In this document: positions 6,029-7,804 of the stretch, piece after piece
Layout: the number at the start of each line of letters is the position of its first letter
How positions within the stretch are numbered: the stretch's first letter is position 1
Assembly (NCBI GenBank): GCA_029864225.1
Contig: JAOTTU010000092.1
Location: forward strand, 1-7,804
DNA: 7,804 bases
Direction of reading: 5' to 3'
From: Gammaproteobacteria bacterium
Lineage (GTDB): Bacteria > Pseudomonadota > Gammaproteobacteria > UBA9214
Notes under the pieces: model-generated
What the model saw: the letters and a program-made list of their open reading frames with translations, nothing else
Database searches by the model: none
Told to the model about the DNA's origin: nothing
Made by a program: the position numbers and the translations under genes

Positions 6029-7134
6029 TGCATGATTCCCTTCAGGGCCAGGGAAATGACCTGGCGACCGCGAAACAGAACCTGTTGCTGCCAGGAGCTT
6101 TCCCCGGGATAGAAAAACTGCTTCAGTCGCTGAATAGGCCCATGGTTGATATCGCGCGCGGCGCCGGATTGTACGGCATGATTATGCAGTAGCTGTTCAT
6201 TGATCAATGCCACCAGCAGGCGGCTCAGGGGATACGTGCCGAACTCCAGGGTGACGAAGCAACCCCGTTCTCCAATAACGCGATGCCAGTGATAGTCCAG
6301 TAATCCCTGTTTGATACTGGATACAGACTCGCCGAGTACGGTGGATTGGGCATTGTCCCGGTACCAGCTTTCGGCCCACCGGTAACCGGCGCTGTTCAGG
6401 GGGTGGTCGTTAATCACCTCACCGTAACCATAAGGGCCCAGTCCGGTATGCAGGTCGATGACGGCGATGCGTTGGGCCGAGGCGTATAAGGGTTCCGCGG
6501 TGACCTGCTCCAGCACCGTGCGGGACCAGCTGGGTGAGGTGCCGCCGTAAAACAGGCCATCCCCATGCCGGTACTGGCCACGGGTGATGGCCTCGGTAAA
6601 CGTGGCCAGGTCCATGTCGTCCAGCAGCAGGTGCAGCGTGTCGGGAGACAGCGCGCCAGACCCCAGTATCCGGGCATGCAGCCGGTCATAATCAGGATTG
6701 GGCGACAGGGGTGACTCAAAGTCGACGAAGTTGCGGTTGAGGTCGATTCCCTCGTGGTCGTAGCGGCGCAGCCAGGCAAAGCCCCAGGGATTCAGGGCAT
6801 GGATCATTGCCACGCCCAGGGTCGCGTTCCGCTGCAGGACGTTCTCGAGTAACCCCAGGCAGTCGCTCTGGATGGCGGACCCGGCGAAGCCCTCAATGCC
6901 ATGGGTGCCTGAAATCACCACCAGCAGCCGTTCGGGGGCGTCGCTCTGGCCGAGCAGCAGTACGTCGCAGGCCAGGTCCTCCTGCAGGGGGCCGGGCAAG
7001 GGGTGGGAGTAGCGGCGCAAAGACCGGATCAGGCCTGGCGCCAGCCGCTGCTGGCCGGCAAGAAAGCGCTGCCGGGCAGCAGGGTAGCCTGTGCCAAAGC
7101 AGCTCAGATCCTGTTCCGACATCAGATTCAGCAT
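6025..7134 (-). CDS. DUF2817 M14-like zinc metallopeptidase
   Basis: This 369-residue protein belongs to the carboxypeptidase/aminoacylase-like M14 superfamily, DUF2817 branch. Expected zinc ligands are His78 and Glu81 in ISGTHGIEGFAGS and His229 in VIDLHTGLGPYG. The substrate-carboxylate site is GIDLNRNF (129-136, Arg134), and the presumed catalytic Glu297 lies in FVTLEFGTYP. All key residues are present, so it should be active. No signal peptide is seen, which points to cytoplasmic hydrolysis of a peptide or amide. Start 7134 is preferred because AAAGG stands 8 bases upstream; the ATG at 7122 has no such site. The stop overlaps the GNAT-C39 start, so the two form an operon. It is divergent from the RLAN-domain gene, which makes a role in removing or recycling what that ligase adds an attractive inference. 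The true substrate is not known. Confidence 0.85.
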   Translation of the reverse strand: MLNLMSEQDLSCFGTGYPAARQRFLAGQQRLAPGLIRSLRRYSHPLPGPLQEDLACDVLLLGQSDAPERLLVVISGTHGIEGFAGSAIQSDCLGLLENVLQRNATLGVAMIHALNPWGFAWLRRYDHEGIDLNRNFVDFESPLSPNPDYDRLHARILGSGALSPDTLHLLLDDMDLATFTEAITRGQYRHGDGLFYGGTSPSWSRTVLEQVTAEPLYASAQRIAVIDLHTGLGPYGYGEVINDHPLNSAGYRWAESWYRDNAQSTVLGESVSSIKQGLLDYHWHRVIGERGCFVTLEFGTYPLSRLLVALINEQLLHNHAVQSGAARDINHGPIQRLKQFFYPGESSWQQQVLFRGRQVISLALKGIMQ

Positions 7135-7140
7135 GTTTCA

Positions 7141-7157
7141 GGCCTTTGAAAAAGGCC
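7141..7157. promoter_or_regulatory. Perfect inverted repeat over the DUF2817 ribosome-binding site
   Basis: GGCCTTT (7141-7147) and AAAGGCC (7151-7157) form a perfect 7-bp inverted repeat with a 3-base spacer. On the minus strand the downstream arm holds the AAAGG ribosome-binding site of the DUF2817 gene, so an RNA hairpin would hide it. The repeat also sits where the candidate promoter would start transcription, so it could instead be a DNA operator. Confidence 0.4.
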
Positions 7158-7158
7158 G

Positions 7159-7188
7159 ATAATACGCCGCAGGAAACGACCGTACCAA
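7159..7188 (-). promoter_or_regulatory. Candidate sigma70 promoter for the DUF2817/GNAT-C39 operon
   Basis: Read on the minus strand, TTGGTA (7188-7183) is followed after 18 bases by TATTAT (7164-7159), both close to sigma70 consensus. Transcription would begin near 7152, inside the inverted repeat 7141-7157 and about 18 bases before the start codon. I found no equally good promoter pointing the other way for the RLAN gene. Confidence 0.4.
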
Positions 7189-7270
7189 GCGAAACTTTTT
7201 GTTGTGTTATGGGGGAGTGGGGATTGAAAATACTCGCCTTGGAGCCCCGTCATTGCTGTGAGTGTCCTGG

Positions 7271-7804
7271 ATGTCTGCATTCTTTGTTGTGGTTGAAAAC
7301 CTGAGCGACTGGCAACCGTATTACCCCAGCCAGGACGTGATCACCTTTGATGACTACCTGGAGAAAGATGTCGTCACGGAAGGCAAGCGCGTGCGTGTCA
7401 TCAACCTGTGCCGGAATTATCGCTATCTGGGTACGGGCTATTATTGCTCGTTGCTGGCGGAGGCGCGAGGCCACCATGTGTTTCCCTCGGTGGTGACCAT
7501 CAATGACCTAGGACGCAAGGACCTCGCCTCGCTGCAACTTGAAGATGCGAAGGAACCCTCCAGGAAACTCAGCATTGGTTCCAAAGAAAATAAACTGACC
7601 TTTCATTGCTGGTTTGGGCAGACCCTGGACAAGGATCTTGCCAGGCTGGCGCAGAGTGTGTACGAAAAGTTTCCCTGTCCCCTGCTGGAAATCAGCCTGG
7701 TGAATAAACACGGCTGGCAGGTAAGTTATGTCAAGGCGATTTCACTGAAGGCATTGACCGACCCGGACGAGCAGGAGGCCTTTGCCATAAGCTTCGAGGA
7801 CTTC
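7271..7804 (+). CDS. RLAN-domain RimK-like ATP-grasp ligase, N-terminal part (3' truncated)
   Basis: The frame stays open for 178 codons to the window end. The visible part matches the RLAN domain (RimK-like ATP-grasp N-terminal). It opens with FFVVVENLSDWQPYYPSQD and TFDDYL, then VINLCRNYRYLGTGYYCSLL (about residues 45-64), EARGHHVFPSV and TINDL. In full-length relatives a RimK-type ATP-grasp domain follows, which uses ATP to join a carboxylate to an amine, as in adding glutamate or other amino acids; that catalytic half lies outside the window. The ATG at 7271 is chosen because the protein then begins as relatives do. An in-frame TGA lies at 7259-7261, leaving only a GTG at 7262 as an alternative, and neither has a clear Shine-Dalgarno site. 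It is divergent from the DUF2817 and GNAT-C39 genes, its usual kind of partners. Substrate unknown. Confidence 0.82.
   Translation, partial: MSAFFVVVENLSDWQPYYPSQDVITFDDYLEKDVVTEGKRVRVINLCRNYRYLGTGYYCSLLAEARGHHVFPSVVTINDLGRKDLASLQLEDAKEPSRKLSIGSKENKLTFHCWFGQTLDKDLARLAQSVYEKFPCPLLEISLVNKHGWQVSYVKAISLKALTDPDEQEAFAISFEDF

Noticed and set aside
7262..7264. GTG as the start of the RLAN gene
   Set aside because: It adds only three residues, has no ribosome-binding site, and the ATG at 7271 gives the N-terminus expected for the family.
6807..7304. Plus-strand frame running through the divergent spacer into the RLAN gene start
   Set aside because: It is largely antisense to the DUF2817 gene, its translation is Arg/Gly/Ser-rich, and it overlaps the RLAN start in another frame.

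Overview
The window looks like a chromosomal stretch of a fairly GC-rich gammaproteobacterium. This rests on gene style, a REP-like AGGAGCGGCTTT/AGCCGCGATG remnant, and GGGGACATTCTGG-type palindromes of a kind I associate with that group. I cannot name a genus from sequence alone. It holds seven protein-coding genes, two of them cut by the window edges, and no RNA gene, CRISPR array or transposase that I can see.

Left edge (1-513): the last 78 codons of an MscS-type mechanosensitive channel, then 276 bases without a gene. That gap holds a compact GC-rich hairpin (probable terminator), a REP-like interrupted palindrome with a T run, and a 62-bp near-palindromic element (R1). R1 contains a plausible sigma70 promoter for the next operon.

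Centre (514-4751): a tight four-gene plus-strand operon for a molybdenum hydroxylase. iorA encodes the [2Fe-2S] subunit and iorB the Tat-exported molybdenum subunit. xdhC encodes the cofactor sulfuration/insertion chaperone, and mocA a CTP:molybdopterin cytidylyltransferase-like enzyme. Gaps and overlaps are 13 nt, -1 nt and -4 nt, so the enzyme and its dedicated cofactor-maturation proteins should be made together. There is no FAD subunit and no cytochrome gene in view, so the electron acceptor is unknown. The substrate is probably an N-heterocycle or an aldehyde, but sequence does not fix it.

Immediately after mocA (gene-free 4752-4909) lies a second copy of the palindromic element (R2, 63 bp), in the same orientation as R1. 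The pair therefore brackets the molybdenum operon almost exactly. Bases 4752-4838 hold nothing else I can support.

Right side (4910-7804): two overlapping minus-strand genes, a GNAT acetyltransferase fused to a C39-like cysteine peptidase and an M14-like DUF2817 zinc peptidase. Diverging from them is a plus-strand gene with the RLAN domain that precedes RimK-like ATP-grasp ligases, cut by the window end. Together they look like an uncharacterised amidoligase/acetyltransferase/peptidase system for making or trimming a peptide-like product or modification. The 136-bp divergent spacer carries a candidate promoter and a perfect inverted repeat that overlaps the DUF2817 gene's ribosome-binding site. 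By eye the DNA here is clearly less GC-rich than the molybdenum operon.
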